Shown: positions 10,141 through 19,103 of the stretch, in pieces
Position numbering within the stretch: position 1 is the first letter of the stretch
How the letters are laid out: each line of letters begins with the position of its first letter
Assembly: GCF_024585285.1 (NCBI RefSeq)
Contig: NZ_CP040755.1
Location: 1,364,001 to 1,428,000, forward strand
Source of the DNA: Colwellia sp. M166
GTDB taxonomy: Bacteria > Pseudomonadota > Gammaproteobacteria > Enterobacterales > Alteromonadaceae
Reading direction: 5' to 3'
DNA: 64,000 nt
Made by a program: the position numbers and the translations under genes
The notes under the pieces: model-generated
Told to the model about the DNA's origin: nothing
What the model saw: the letters and a program-made list of their open reading frames with translations, nothing else
The model's database searches: none

Positions 10141-10157
10141 TACTGGTCTGTCCAGCG
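10141..10157 (-). promoter_or_regulatory. FadR-like operator upstream of fabB
   Basis: The 17-mer contains ACTGGTC followed by TG and TCCAG; by eye 11 of the 15 specified positions of the E. coli FadR consensus AACTGGTCNGACCNGTT match. FadR activates fabA and fabB in enterics. It lies about 60-75 bases upstream of the fabB start and abuts the next operator. Confidence 0.6.
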
Positions 10158-10171
10158 TACACTTGTACACT
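10154..10171. promoter_or_regulatory. FabR/DesT-type palindrome upstream of fabB
   Basis: AGCGTACA-CT-TGTACACT is a palindrome with one mismatch per arm and resembles the FabR operator of unsaturated fatty acid genes. It overlaps the edge of the FadR-like site, the arrangement known for fabA/fabB promoters. mnmC diverges from here on the other strand and starts 90 bases away. Confidence 0.65.
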
Positions 10172-10261
10172 GAATATTTTCATTTTTATGACAGAGCTCT
10201 GTAATATGCGGTAAAATAACCTTTTTTTGGCCTTAACAACAACTAAAAGACATTAAAGATT

Positions 10262-12277
10262 GTGACTAATCAAACAAATATTAGCTTTCAAAATGACGGT
10301 TCGCCTTATTCTCATCAATTTAATGATATTTATTTTGATACTAATCAGGGCACCAGCCAAAGTGAGTGCGTATTTATTGATGGCAATAATATTAGCGCAA
10401 GATTAGCAAAACATCCTGAAGATTTTGTTATTGCAGAAACTGGTTTTGGTACCGGTTTAAACTTTCTCCTAACACTTGCAGTTTTTCATCGGCTAAAGCA
10501 GTGCCAAAACCAGCACGATACAGGTAATTCGACAACCAGCAAATTACACTTTATTAGTGTCGAAAAGTATCCACTATCAAAAGTACAGCTAACACAGTCT
10601 TTAAAGGCTTTGCCACAGCTAACATTTTTTAGCCAACAACTGATCGAACAATACCCTGAAACGCCAGCTAATAATATTACCCTAAGCTTTCTTGATGGTT
10701 CAGTAACCTTACAGTTGATATTTGACGACGCTACGCAGGGCTTGGCATCACTGAACTCAAAAGAAAAACCGCATAACCAAGCACTGGTAGACGCTTGGTT
10801 TCTCGATGGCTTTTCACCGGAAAAAAACCCTGAAATGTGGCATGCCGGACTTTTTCAACAAGTCGCTCGCTTATCAAAAGAGCAAGCAACTTTAACCACG
10901 TTCACCGTTGCGGGTAAAGTAAGACGCCAGTTAATCGCGGTTGGATTTCGGGTCGAGAAACGCCAAGCCGTAGGCAAAAAAAATGAACTACTGAGCGCAG
11001 TATTTCAGCAAAACCCCAACTCGGGGAAAGGCTATCAACAACGAGCAATTATTGCTAAGCCTCAACATGTCAGTATTATTGGCGGTGGTATAGCATCAGC
11101 ATGTGCCGCTTATGCGTTAACAAAAAGCGGCGTCAAAGTAACGGTATATTGCCAGGACTTCAGCGTCGCTCAAGGTGCATCCAGTAATAATATTGGCGCA
11201 ATTTACCCTTTGATCCATCAACAGGCTGACGATATAAGTCTATTTTATCAACGCGCTTTCGAGCAAGCGGTAGACTATTATAAAGCTATTCAAGAGCAAG
11301 GTTTTAACTTTGACCACGATTGGTGCGGGCTATTAGAAATATCATATAAACCGGCCTTAGAGCTGCGTCAACAACACATAGCAAACTCAGCTGTGTGGCC
11401 AAAAAGCTTAGTTAAGAGTATTGATAAAGTTCAGGCCAGTCATCACGCAAGTATAAGGTTAAATAATGGTGGTTTATTTTTCCCTCAAGCCGGTTGGGTA
11501 GCGCCAGCGCAATTAGTGAAACAAATATTTAAGGCGGCAGAATCAAGTAATCGCTTGCGCATAGAAACTGGCTGTAAAGTCGATAAAATCAGTCAGCAAT
11601 CTGACGGTAAGTGGCTACTGCATAGTTCGAAAAAAGACTACCTCACCGATGTACTTATCTATTGTGGTGGCGCTCAAGGTATTCCGCTGAATATGATCAA
11701 GCAATTACCACTAACATCAGTGCGCGGTCAGGTCAGTAGTATGGCTAGTAACGAAAAAATTGCCAAGCTATCAACCGTTATTTGTCATAAAGGCTATTTA
11801 ACACCAGCCAATAATAACCTTCATTGTATTGGGGCGACATTCAAGAAAAATAGCTTTGATAGCGACAGCAAACCAGAAGAAGACCAGTTCAATCTTGATA
11901 TGATCGAAAAGTGCTTACCCGGCTTAACACAATGGCAAAACAGTGATGTTATTAGCAGTAAAGCACGTTTACGCTGCATGACACCCGATCACATGCCAAT
12001 GGTTGGTGCTATGCCAGATATTGAAGCTCACAAAGCGCAATATCAACACCTGAGTAAAGACAAACGCTGGCGTTATAATCAGCAAGCCCCGATGATTAAA
12101 AACCTTTATATGATGACAGGTTTAGGTGCACGAGGGCTTTGCACTGCACCATTATTGGCTGATGTTTTAACGGCTGATATTTGTGGTACACCTTATCCAC
12201 TCGATAATGAGCAGTTATTTAATCTTGCACCTAATCGCTTTGTTATCCGCGATATCATTCGTCGTAAATTTGCTTGA
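10262..12277 (+). CDS. mnmC: Bifunctional tRNA mnm5s2U biosynthesis protein MnmC
   Basis: MnmC finishes the 5-methylaminomethyl-2-thiouridine modification at the tRNA wobble position: the C-terminal FAD-dependent oxidoreductase removes the carboxymethyl group and the N-terminal methyltransferase adds a methyl from SAM. The N-terminal SAM-binding ETGFGTGLNF motif is at residues 59-68, with the DAWFLDGFSPEKN motif further on; the FAD-binding IIGGGIASACAA motif starts near residue 272. The start codon is GTG at 10262. The full-length 671-residue fusion is intact. Divergent from fabB and next to yfcL, as in enteric genomes. Confidence 0.94.
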   Translation: MTNQTNISFQNDGSPYSHQFNDIYFDTNQGTSQSECVFIDGNNISARLAKHPEDFVIAETGFGTGLNFLLTLAVFHRLKQCQNQHDTGNSTTSKLHFISVEKYPLSKVQLTQSLKALPQLTFFSQQLIEQYPETPANNITLSFLDGSVTLQLIFDDATQGLASLNSKEKPHNQALVDAWFLDGFSPEKNPEMWHAGLFQQVARLSKEQATLTTFTVAGKVRRQLIAVGFRVEKRQAVGKKNELLSAVFQQNPNSGKGYQQRAIIAKPQHVSIIGGGIASACAAYALTKSGVKVTVYCQDFSVAQGASSNNIGAIYPLIHQQADDISLFYQRAFEQAVDYYKAIQEQGFNFDHDWCGLLEISYKPALELRQQHIANSAVWPKSLVKSIDKVQASHHASIRLNNGGLFFPQAGWVAPAQLVKQIFKAAESSNRLRIETGCKVDKISQQSDGKWLLHSSKKDYLTDVLIYCGGAQGIPLNMIKQLPLTSVRGQVSSMASNEKIAKLSTVICHKGYLTPANNNLHCIGATFKKNSFDSDSKPEEDQFNLDMIEKCLPGLTQWQNSDVISSKARLRCMTPDHMPMVGAMPDIEAHKAQYQHLSKDKRWRYNQQAPMIKNLYMMTGLGARGLCTAPLLADVLTADICGTPYPLDNEQLFNLAPNRFVIRDIIRRKFA

Positions 12278-12344
12278 GCTTAAGACAAAACAGCAGGCAC
12301 TTAAAAATCGGCGGCTGCTGTCAGTAAAGTCAATTAAAAGGCTG

Positions 12345-12617
12345 TTAAGCCGAAAAAGCTTGTTGTAAATGCTGCCAATAATCTTGTACTATTTGGCGGT
12401 CATGCGGATTAAGCTCAGTGCGTGCTGCTTGTAGTTTTTCACTAATATTATCGGCTAATTGCTGACTTGGCGGTTGTGACTCGTCGCCATACTCACTACT
12501 GGCTAAACTAATAAAGCCTCTTAAATAGCTACCGGCAAAAAGTTCATCGGCACTAACATCTTGTACCACTTGCTCATCTAAATAGTGATATAGCGCGGTA
12601 AGGTTTTCAAATTGCAT
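12345..12617 (-). CDS. yfcL: YfcL family protein
   Basis: A small (90-residue), acidic, soluble protein of the YfcL family, whose function is not known. The start MQFENLTALYHYLDEQV and its position beside mnmC match the E. coli yfcL-mnmC arrangement. I take the ATG at 12617 because it has a GGAA site just upstream; the in-frame TTG at 12629 is less likely. It converges on mnmC with a 67-base gap that contains no clear terminator. Confidence 0.8.
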   Translation of the reverse strand: MQFENLTALYHYLDEQVVQDVSADELFAGSYLRGFISLASSEYGDESQPPSQQLADNISEKLQAARTELNPHDRQIVQDYWQHLQQAFSA

Positions 12618-12705
12618 ATTCAATTCCAAATTAATTTAGTCAAGTTTATCAACTCAACCTGATATAAATATTTGTAGTTTACTTCTTTATTATTGCGGTC
12701 TGACA

Positions 12706-13839
12706 TTATTGCGGACTGACAACCGGATATAATACTTGATCATTATAACCGGTAATAACCGGCAGATAACCTGATAATTCAATATCAAGAGCGCTGTCAC
12801 CGGTATCAACAATTAAAGGTCGTGCTTGCAAAGCATTCAGTTTTGCTTTCGTGGCAATGATCATAATATTGTCTTTACCTATCGCACGAATAACCCGTGA
12901 GCTTAACTGTTGATTACCACGACCAAAGATGTGGCCTTGCCCGCCTATGAGTGTAATAACTAACTTAACTTGCTCTGTAGAGTAATCTGCAATTAATTGC
13001 CATAATTGTGATTCAGTTAAGTCATTAGCAAGCAATGTCTGATGACAAACAGCATCAACGCCAAGCAACGTGTTTTCAAGTGCTAGCTCTTCCATCAGAA
13101 AAGCCGTGGTAGAGCCTGAACCAATAATAAAGAGTTCATCATCCATTTTAGCAATAACATCAGCAGCAATATCTTGTAAAACTAGCTCATCAGATTCTTT
13201 ACCACCTGACTTTACCGCTTGAATATAACGTAACTCTGATGGTACTCGCATTTCACCAAAGCGCTTTGCTTTTACAATACCTTTGCGAAATAAATTTTCG
13301 TCAATATCCATAACATCAGCATCGGTTAAGCTGACTAATTGATGAGTTATCATCAACTCAACCACTCGACCAGCCGCTTTAGGGGTAATAGCGTAAACAC
13401 CCGAATGTATTTTACAGCCGGCGGGAATACCTAACACTGGGAACTTATCAGCAACAATATGGCAAACATTCCGCGCGGTGCCATCACCACCGGCAAAAAG
13501 CAATAAATCAACACTTTCATCGATAAGTACCTTCACAGCCTGCTCAGTATCATTCTCAGTGGTAACTTTGTGCTGAGGTTGATATATCACTTTCGTATTA
13601 AAACCTAATGTTCTTGCTGCGCATTCTCCCATATCATCAGCAGCGGTATAAATAACGAGGTTATCTTGATAAGGTAAAAGTATTTCTAGCGCTAATGACG
13701 CTCTGGCATTAGCTTTCGCAGTAGCCCCAAGCGCGATAGCTTGTTCAGCAATACCCACACCATCACTACCCTTTAATGCCACACTACCACCAATTCCTGC
13801 GATAGGATTGATCACTAAACCTAATTTAAATTGTTTCAT
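12706..13839 (-). CDS. ATP-NAD kinase family protein (AcoX-like)
   Basis: The 377-residue protein has the NAD-kinase fold signature GGDGTARN (around residues 117-124) and an N-terminal NPIAGIGGSVALKGSDG phosphate-binding loop seen in the ATP-NAD/AcoX kinase family, which is distinct from the NadK at 23550. Members of this family are found widely but their substrate is poorly defined; a nucleotide or diacylglycerol-like substrate is possible. It lies 32 bases downstream of the epmC stop region on the same strand, so it may be co-transcribed with epmC, although no functional link is known. Confidence 0.82.
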   Translation of the reverse strand: MKQFKLGLVINPIAGIGGSVALKGSDGVGIAEQAIALGATAKANARASLALEILLPYQDNLVIYTAADDMGECAARTLGFNTKVIYQPQHKVTTENDTEQAVKVLIDESVDLLLFAGGDGTARNVCHIVADKFPVLGIPAGCKIHSGVYAITPKAAGRVVELMITHQLVSLTDADVMDIDENLFRKGIVKAKRFGEMRVPSELRYIQAVKSGGKESDELVLQDIAADVIAKMDDELFIIGSGSTTAFLMEELALENTLLGVDAVCHQTLLANDLTESQLWQLIADYSTEQVKLVITLIGGQGHIFGRGNQQLSSRVIRAIGKDNIMIIATKAKLNALQARPLIVDTGDSALDIELSGYLPVITGYNDQVLYPVVSPQ

Positions 13840-13871
13840 AAATTAATCTCGTTAATTGCACAGTAATTAGC

Positions 13872-14402
13872 TCACCGGTATTGAAAGTGTTCTGAGTTTA
13901 ACGGCCATGGATTTTGGTAATATTTTGTTAAAGCTTTAATAAATATTTCAGCATCATTTGGAAAGCCAGACTCAAGATAGGCAAGCACCTGCTGAAAAAC
14001 CTTCGCTTTAAAAGCAAAGCGATCAGTCTCGCCATCACCTAACAGATTATCTGAAGAAACATCGAAGCGCTTTCCTGCAGCAACACATAGCGCCCACTCT
14101 ATTGCTTGTGGCTTAATTTCGACTTGTTCAAAGGCTTGTTGCTGACTTTGATCTCGGCCATCAGGTACATACCAATAACCAAAATCTTCTAATAATCGTC
14201 GGCTTGCACCAGCTAAGCACCAATGAGAAATCTCATGTAAGGCACTAGCATAATAACCATGGGCAAAAACTATTTGGTTAAATTCACATTGTTCATTACT
14301 CGGCAGATAAATGGGTTCATCATTCCCCTTAACCAACCGTATATTGTACTTGTCATAAAAAGTCGTATCAAATAGCTGAATTAAATCTGTACATTTGTGC
14401 AT
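13872..14402 (-). CDS. epmC: Elongation factor P hydroxylase EpmC
   Basis: EpmC hydroxylates the beta-lysyl-lysine of elongation factor P, a modification that helps ribosomes through polyproline stretches. The metal-binding HEISH motif (His56, Glu57, His60 from the chosen start) and the family block FGYWYVPDGRDQSQQQAFE are clear. The ATG at 14402 follows a TTGGAA site and matches the family start; an upstream in-frame extension to 14492 would add a hydrophobic stretch that EpmC does not have. 176 residues, the expected size. The partner genes epmA, epmB and efp are not in the window. Confidence 0.92.
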   Translation of the reverse strand: MHKCTDLIQLFDTTFYDKYNIRLVKGNDEPIYLPSNEQCEFNQIVFAHGYYASALHEISHWCLAGASRRLLEDFGYWYVPDGRDQSQQQAFEQVEIKPQAIEWALCVAAGKRFDVSSDNLLGDGETDRFAFKAKVFQQVLAYLESGFPNDAEIFIKALTKYYQNPWPLNSEHFQYR

Positions 14403-14602
14403 ATTCCAACCAAAACCATAAGTATCCAAAGTTAATTTAGACACACATAAAATAAAAATAGCCGCTAGACAACAAAGGCAAGATTTTGACACACTAAGAA
14501 GCCAGACATCAACTGATTAGCATTGAATCCCAATAACTTTTTATATCAATAACGCCCTACACAGTCATTTATTAGTGCTCATTTGTCTGCAAAGTAACAA
14601 CG

Positions 14603-14998
14603 TTAAGCACTAAACTCCTGTAACGCAGATAATGCCTCACCCGCTTTACTGGTTTGTACGAATACATGATCATGATAATAAGCCGCGATGACATTAGCGC
14701 TTATTCCCTTAGAAGCAAGTTTTGTTGCAACGGCTGCCGTTAAACCAACAGCTTCTAAACTTGAATGTACTGTTAATGTTATTTGGCTAAATGAACCGTC
14801 AAACGCTAAACCTGCTTTTTCTGCTACTGACTTTTCAAGTACTAAAGTCAAACCTTCTGACTCAATAAATGTCGCAACAGGGTCAAGCTCAACATAGTCA
14901 TTTAACTTACCTTTTACAGTACAAAATACAAACTCAGAATCCAATAACTTAGGACTCATAGCACGCAATAATTCATCTAATTCAGTTATTCCTGACAT
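14603..14998 (-). CDS. ACT domain-containing protein (DUF2241-type)
   Basis: A 131-residue soluble protein that appears to hold two ACT-like beta-alpha-beta segments: residues about 15-60 with TVKGKLNDYVELDP and about 70-128 with LTVHSSLEAVGLTAAVATKLA and the ending YYHDHVFV. ACT domains bind small ligands such as amino acids, so a sensing or allosteric role is likely, but no enzyme domain is attached and the partner is unknown. An AGGAAA site precedes the ATG at 14998. It is a single-gene unit between epmC and the SPFH gene. Confidence 0.75.
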   Translation of the reverse strand: MSGITELDELLRAMSPKLLDSEFVFCTVKGKLNDYVELDPVATFIESEGLTLVLEKSVAEKAGLAFDGSFSQITLTVHSSLEAVGLTAAVATKLASKGISANVIAAYYHDHVFVQTSKAGEALSALQEFSA

Positions 14999-15346
14999 GT
15001 TTTAAATTTCCTCATGTATAACGATTACCTCAGTAACAGGCAATCATCTTAGGTTTATATATGATGATACAAAAGGAAATAGGCAGTTTGAAGCGTTTTC
15101 AATGAGTGCTTAGATATCATTTAATTAATTCGTAATATGGTAACCAATACTCAACGAACATCCTTAAGATTTTAAGCATCACTTATTAATATCTGAAACA
15201 AAGTGGCAAGCATATCTTAATCATTAAAAATTAATGCCAAGACGAATGCCACCCGAATTCATTTAGCCGTATCTTTATTTCCAATTAAACCATCAAAAGC
15301 ATTGAAAGGGTGTTACCGACAAACTTCGTATGAGTGATAAACAAAA
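14999..15346. other. Intergenic stretch with possible gene remnant
   Basis: No intact gene. On the minus strand around 15224-15316 there is a frame ending GGIRLGINF followed by a stop, preceded after an apparent frameshift by NAFDGLIGNKDTAK. A terminal phenylalanine after alternating residues is typical of an outer-membrane beta-barrel C-terminus, so this may be the last piece of a decayed porin gene. The rest is AT-rich with no structure I can name. Confidence 0.3.
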
Positions 15347-15370
15347 AACGGCGATGACTACATCGCCGTT
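15347..15370 (-). terminator. Intrinsic terminator after the SPFH gene
   Basis: AACGGCGATG pairs perfectly with CATCGCCGTT around a four-base loop, with A-rich and mixed T/A flanks. It lies 38 bases past the stop codon of the SPFH gene. Confidence 0.75.
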
Positions 15371-15407
15371 AAAAATACAATTAAAATTGATTATGTTCGA
15401 ATCAACG

Positions 15408-16277
15408 TTATTTGGTAGGGGTTCGCATATCTAAAATTGGCATATTGCTACTACCAAGCACTGTCGCTGGTAATTTACCATCCCAGTTTTGCGCTTCAGT
15501 TAACTTAACAATAAGCGGATTATTACCTAAAGCTTTAGCTTTCGCCGTAATGGCTTCTGCTTCAGCTAAACCTTTGATACGGATAGACTCAGCTTCGGCG
15601 ATAGCCACTAGTTTAATACCATCAGCCTTAGCTTTTGCGGTGTTAACATCACGTTGAGCTTCAAGATTTTGCCTTGCTAATTTATGTTTTTCTGCATCAG
15701 CTAGGTTTTTTTCTGTTTGCTTTGTTTCAATTGACGTTAAATACTTTGCCGGTAGATTAATATTTTCTATTTGAATATTATCAACGGTAACCGGAAAGCC
15801 TTTCATTTCTTCAATAAAATTAGCCTCAATCGCCTGAATGGCACTGGCTCTATCCTGAATCAACTTTTCTGCGTCGTACTGAGGGATAACGTCTTTAGTT
15901 GCCGATCTAAAACGCGGGTCTAATATTCTATTTTCAAACTGCGTTAAACCACCATACTGACGAAATAGCTCTAATGCCGCGGTTTTATCAACCGTCCAGT
16001 TTACCGAAACACTAATAGTTACTGGCATTTGCTCTTTCGTGCTAGAAGCCATTTTTTCTTCATTTTTACGCGTTCGTACTTCAATTTCTTCAACACTATC
16101 AATAAAAGGCACCTTAAAATGCAAACCTGGATTTACCTGCTCTTTTGCTTCACTAAAGCGTTTAACGATACCAATATGACCTTCATTAACCGTATAAACA
16201 GAATTAAAGCCTGCAATAATAGTTCCGGCGGCGATAATAATCGACTTTACTGGGATATTTAATTTTTCAACGTTCAT
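15408..16277 (-). CDS. SPFH/Band 7 (prohibitin-like) membrane protein
   Basis: An N-terminal membrane anchor (about residues 10-27) is followed by an SPFH domain that begins with the family hallmark VNEGHIGIVKRFSEAKEQVNPGLHFKVPF, then a long Ala/Glu/Lys-rich helical region (about 185-255) expected to form coiled coils. Such proteins build large ring or cage assemblies in the membrane and often work with proteases, but no protease partner (HflC/HflK, NfeD) is adjacent, so its client is unknown. 289 residues. It lies 49 bases downstream of nhaA on the same strand and may be transcribed with it. Confidence 0.85.
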   Translation of the reverse strand: MNVEKLNIPVKSIIIAAGTIIAGFNSVYTVNEGHIGIVKRFSEAKEQVNPGLHFKVPFIDSVEEIEVRTRKNEEKMASSTKEQMPVTISVSVNWTVDKTAALELFRQYGGLTQFENRILDPRFRSATKDVIPQYDAEKLIQDRASAIQAIEANFIEEMKGFPVTVDNIQIENINLPAKYLTSIETKQTEKNLADAEKHKLARQNLEAQRDVNTAKAKADGIKLVAIAEAESIRIKGLAEAEAITAKAKALGNNPLIVKLTEAQNWDGKLPATVLGSSNMPILDMRTPTK

Positions 16278-16326
16278 GACTAATTTTTACCTTATGTAAG
16301 TTTTATTATTTTTATTTGTAAATTTT

Positions 16327-17523
16327 TTATTTTTCTATCGTGTCATGATCTTCAACACTGTCTAAACCACCTTTAATCACAAAGTAGCCCAAAATACCCG
16401 ATATGATTGAACCGATAACAATACCTAATCTATCTTGATAAATAAGCGCTGCACCATTATCTTGTTCAAATGCTAGCGAACCGATAAATAAACTCATCGT
16501 AAAGCCAACGCCACATAATATCGCGACACCATAAAGCAGTCGCCAATTCACATTAGTCGGCAAGTTAGCCCAGCCTAATTTGATAGCGATAAAACAAAAA
16601 CCGAACACCCCAAGTTGTTTACCAACCACTAAACCGACAATGATTCCTAGTGGCACAGGCGCCATAACTTGCTCAATGCCGATACCAGCAAAGCTTATCC
16701 CTGCATTGGCAAACGCAAATACCGGCAAAACGATAAAAGCAACTAATGAGTGTAAATTGTGCTCTAAAGATTTGAGTGGCGATGACTCGCCTTCTTTACC
16801 TTTAATCGGGATAAAAAATGCCAATACCACACCGGCTAATGTTGCGTGTACACCCGATTTTAATACCGCTATCCAAAGCACAATACCTAGGAAAATATAA
16901 GGCGCGGTATTCGTTACGCCACGTTTATTCATAATAAATAAAATGGTGATAACACTGCTCGCAAAAATTAAAGACAACATCGATAGTTGATCGGTGTAAA
17001 ACAAAGCGATAACAATAATAGCGCCTAAATCATCAAATATAGCTAATGACGTTAAGAATACTTTCAGTTGTAACGGCACCTTGCTACCAATGATAGATAA
17101 AATACCTAAAGCAAAGGCAATATCAGTCGCAGTTGGGATTGCCCAACCATTAACGGCTTTAGGATCATTATAATTAAATGCCACATAACATAAGGCTGGT
17201 ACTAACATACCACCAAAAGCACCTATAGCAGGCAGTGTTACTTGCCCTGGCTGTGATAGATCACCTTCGAGAAATTCTCGCTTTAGCTCTAAGCCCACAA
17301 GGAAAAAAAACAGTGCCATCAAACCATCGTTAATCCATAACAAAAGTGGTTTAGCTATTTCAAACGTTCCTACTGACACTTGCACGGGAATATTCAACAA
17401 CATATCGTAATAAGTCATCAACGGTGAATTCGCAATAATCATCGCCGCTACTGCTGCAAACATCAGAATAATGCCACTTGCTGCTTCTAGTTTTAAGAAG
17501 TCATTAATACTTTTAATAATCAT
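16327..17523 (-). CDS. nhaA: Na+/H+ antiporter NhaA
   Basis: NhaA exports sodium (or lithium) in exchange for protons across the inner membrane and controls internal pH and salt, a useful function in a marine cell. About twelve membrane segments are evident over 398 residues. The family motifs WINDGLMALFFFLVGLELKRE, TATDIAFALGIL (Asp133 equivalent) and FDDLGAII (the ion-binding Asp163/Asp164 pair) are all present. GAGAA precedes the ATG at 17523. The gene diverges from the Lrp-type regulator across a 232-base AT-rich region; a regulatory link is possible but no operator is recognisable. Confidence 0.95.
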   Translation of the reverse strand: MIIKSINDFLKLEAASGIILMFAAVAAMIIANSPLMTYYDMLLNIPVQVSVGTFEIAKPLLLWINDGLMALFFFLVGLELKREFLEGDLSQPGQVTLPAIGAFGGMLVPALCYVAFNYNDPKAVNGWAIPTATDIAFALGILSIIGSKVPLQLKVFLTSLAIFDDLGAIIVIALFYTDQLSMLSLIFASSVITILFIMNKRGVTNTAPYIFLGIVLWIAVLKSGVHATLAGVVLAFFIPIKGKEGESSPLKSLEHNLHSLVAFIVLPVFAFANAGISFAGIGIEQVMAPVPLGIIVGLVVGKQLGVFGFCFIAIKLGWANLPTNVNWRLLYGVAILCGVGFTMSLFIGSLAFEQDNGAALIYQDRLGIVIGSIISGILGYFVIKGGLDSVEDHDTIEK

Positions 17524-17755
17524 TTTTTCTCATTTTTATTTTACCCATTACGACATAATATGTCACATTGAGTTATTATACAATTCAATAGGACATAAAT
17601 TTATAATTCTTCACTAAATGCTAATAATTCGGAAAGGTATATGAATATCGAAAAAAATTCATATTTATAACCTATATACTGGTAATATTGGATTTAATAA
17701 GTGTAATATCTAATGGATAAAAAACCAAGAGGGCTAACCTCAGGCTAAGGTATTA

Positions 17756-18226
17756 ATGAAAAAACTTGATGATATAGATTTACGTATTCTCACCTTGCTC
17801 TATAAAGATGCGGATATCACGAATAAAGATCTTGCAGCGCAGATTGGCATAGCTCCTTCTACTTGTTTAGAGCGTGTAAAACGCATGAAGCATAACGGCG
17901 TTATAAACAATGCTTTTATTGATATTAACTTTAAAAGTATTGGTGGAAATATTGAAGCGATTGCGGCAATTAAGTTACAGCCTTATTCAGAATTAATTGT
18001 CAATAAACTCAGAGACGACCTACTCAAGCTACCTGAAATTATCAGTTTGTATCATATGGGTGGAAGCTACGACTACTTTATTCACATGTCGGTAAAAGAC
18101 AGTGAGCACTTACGTCAATTCGTATTCAATGCGATTACTTCACGCGAAGAAGTCACCACAGTAGAAACTTCACTCATTTTTGAGCATAGTCGAAGTGGTG
18201 TACTGCCTAACTTTGATGATGAATAA
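17756..18226 (+). CDS. Lrp/AsnC family transcriptional regulator
   Basis: A 156-residue regulator with the two-part Lrp plan: an N-terminal helix-turn-helix (about residues 3-60: DDIDLRILTLLYKDADITNKDLAAQIG) and a C-terminal RAM/AsnC ligand-binding domain (about 65-150) with the sequence SLYHMGGSYDYFIHMSV. Lrp relatives sense amino acids and form octamers. It is a stand-alone gene, divergent from nhaA and convergent with the next gene. Which genes it controls cannot be told from the window. Confidence 0.9.
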   Translation: MKKLDDIDLRILTLLYKDADITNKDLAAQIGIAPSTCLERVKRMKHNGVINNAFIDINFKSIGGNIEAIAAIKLQPYSELIVNKLRDDLLKLPEIISLYHMGGSYDYFIHMSVKDSEHLRQFVFNAITSREEVTTVETSLIFEHSRSGVLPNFDDE

Positions 18227-18275
18227 AGTTGAAACCTAAAAAGATAATTTCAAGTGCCCTCAGTATCTCCAAAAC

Positions 18276-18944
18276 TTAGGGCTTGGCAAAATCTTCAGTT
18301 TCAAAATGTAAAGGCTTCATCGTACCGCAGTACAAAAATTTATATTGCAGTTCACTACGTTTAGGTACCGCTGAGGAAGTATTAAAGTGCTCTAAACAAC
18401 CCGCTTCTTGGTCAATACCTATAATGTGATCATAACTAGGAGCTTGTAATATTTTATGAATATACAGGTTATAGTTTTGTCTTAATGGTACAACTTCATA
18501 CGCTTGCTTATTACTTGATGGCTTAATATCACCAAAAGTACGTACATAAAGTAGTTGCTCAAACGTCAGCGGAATATTTTCATAAACTAACATGCCATCA
18601 CGCTCAAAATGTCCGGCATATAAATCAACATTAATCACCATTTTCTCTCCACGCATTAAACGCTGTAAGTTAAAAGGCTTGGGTTTAATCGTGATAAGAT
18701 CGCCATCTCTAATGGTTTGCAATACTGCTAAATCATTATTATCTAATTTATATAACAATTGCACGTCATGTGGCTTATGATAAAGCGGCATGTGTGAGGC
18801 ATAAACACTAGAACCTTGAGTAAATAGCACCATGCCATGTATACCCATATATGCTGGGTCTATCGGTGGTAATTCTTTAACTTCATCCTCAGCAAAACTT
18901 ATTTGGCTCAATAAAACCAAAATACCAATAAACAATTTTTTCAT
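18276..18944 (-). CDS. Exported protein of unknown function
   Basis: I do not recognise the family. The 222-residue product has a good signal peptide (MKKLFIGILVLLSQISFA, cut probably after SFA-ED) and no further membrane segment, so it should be periplasmic. Two cysteines near the C-terminus (EAGCLEHF and FLYCGTM) could form a disulfide. Repeated short beta-prone stretches suggest an all-beta fold. The start at 18944 is chosen because it opens the signal peptide and has GAGAA upstream; the frame is open to 19013 without support. It converges with the Lrp-type gene. Confidence 0.7.
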   Translation of the reverse strand: MKKLFIGILVLLSQISFAEDEVKELPPIDPAYMGIHGMVLFTQGSSVYASHMPLYHKPHDVQLLYKLDNNDLAVLQTIRDGDLITIKPKPFNLQRLMRGEKMVINVDLYAGHFERDGMLVYENIPLTFEQLLYVRTFGDIKPSSNKQAYEVVPLRQNYNLYIHKILQAPSYDHIIGIDQEAGCLEHFNTSSAVPKRSELQYKFLYCGTMKPLHFETEDFAKP

Positions 18945-19052
18945 AAAGACGTTCTCAATATATAAGCTGAGGGAAATTTTCAGCAAAGCATAAAAGCTAT
19001 AGAGTTGAAGCAATTTTGTTAGCTCACCTCATTTTATAGCTTGTTCAAATAT

Positions 19053-19080
19053 AAAAAATCCCGCCTAGTGCGGGATTTAT
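19053..19080 (-). terminator. Intrinsic terminator after dnaJ
   Basis: AAATCCCGC pairs with GCGGGATTT around a short loop (CTAGT), flanked by A and T. It lies 24 bases past the dnaJ stop. Confidence 0.85.
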
Positions 19081-19103
19081 TGTACTGTTACTGTCGAATT
19101 AGC

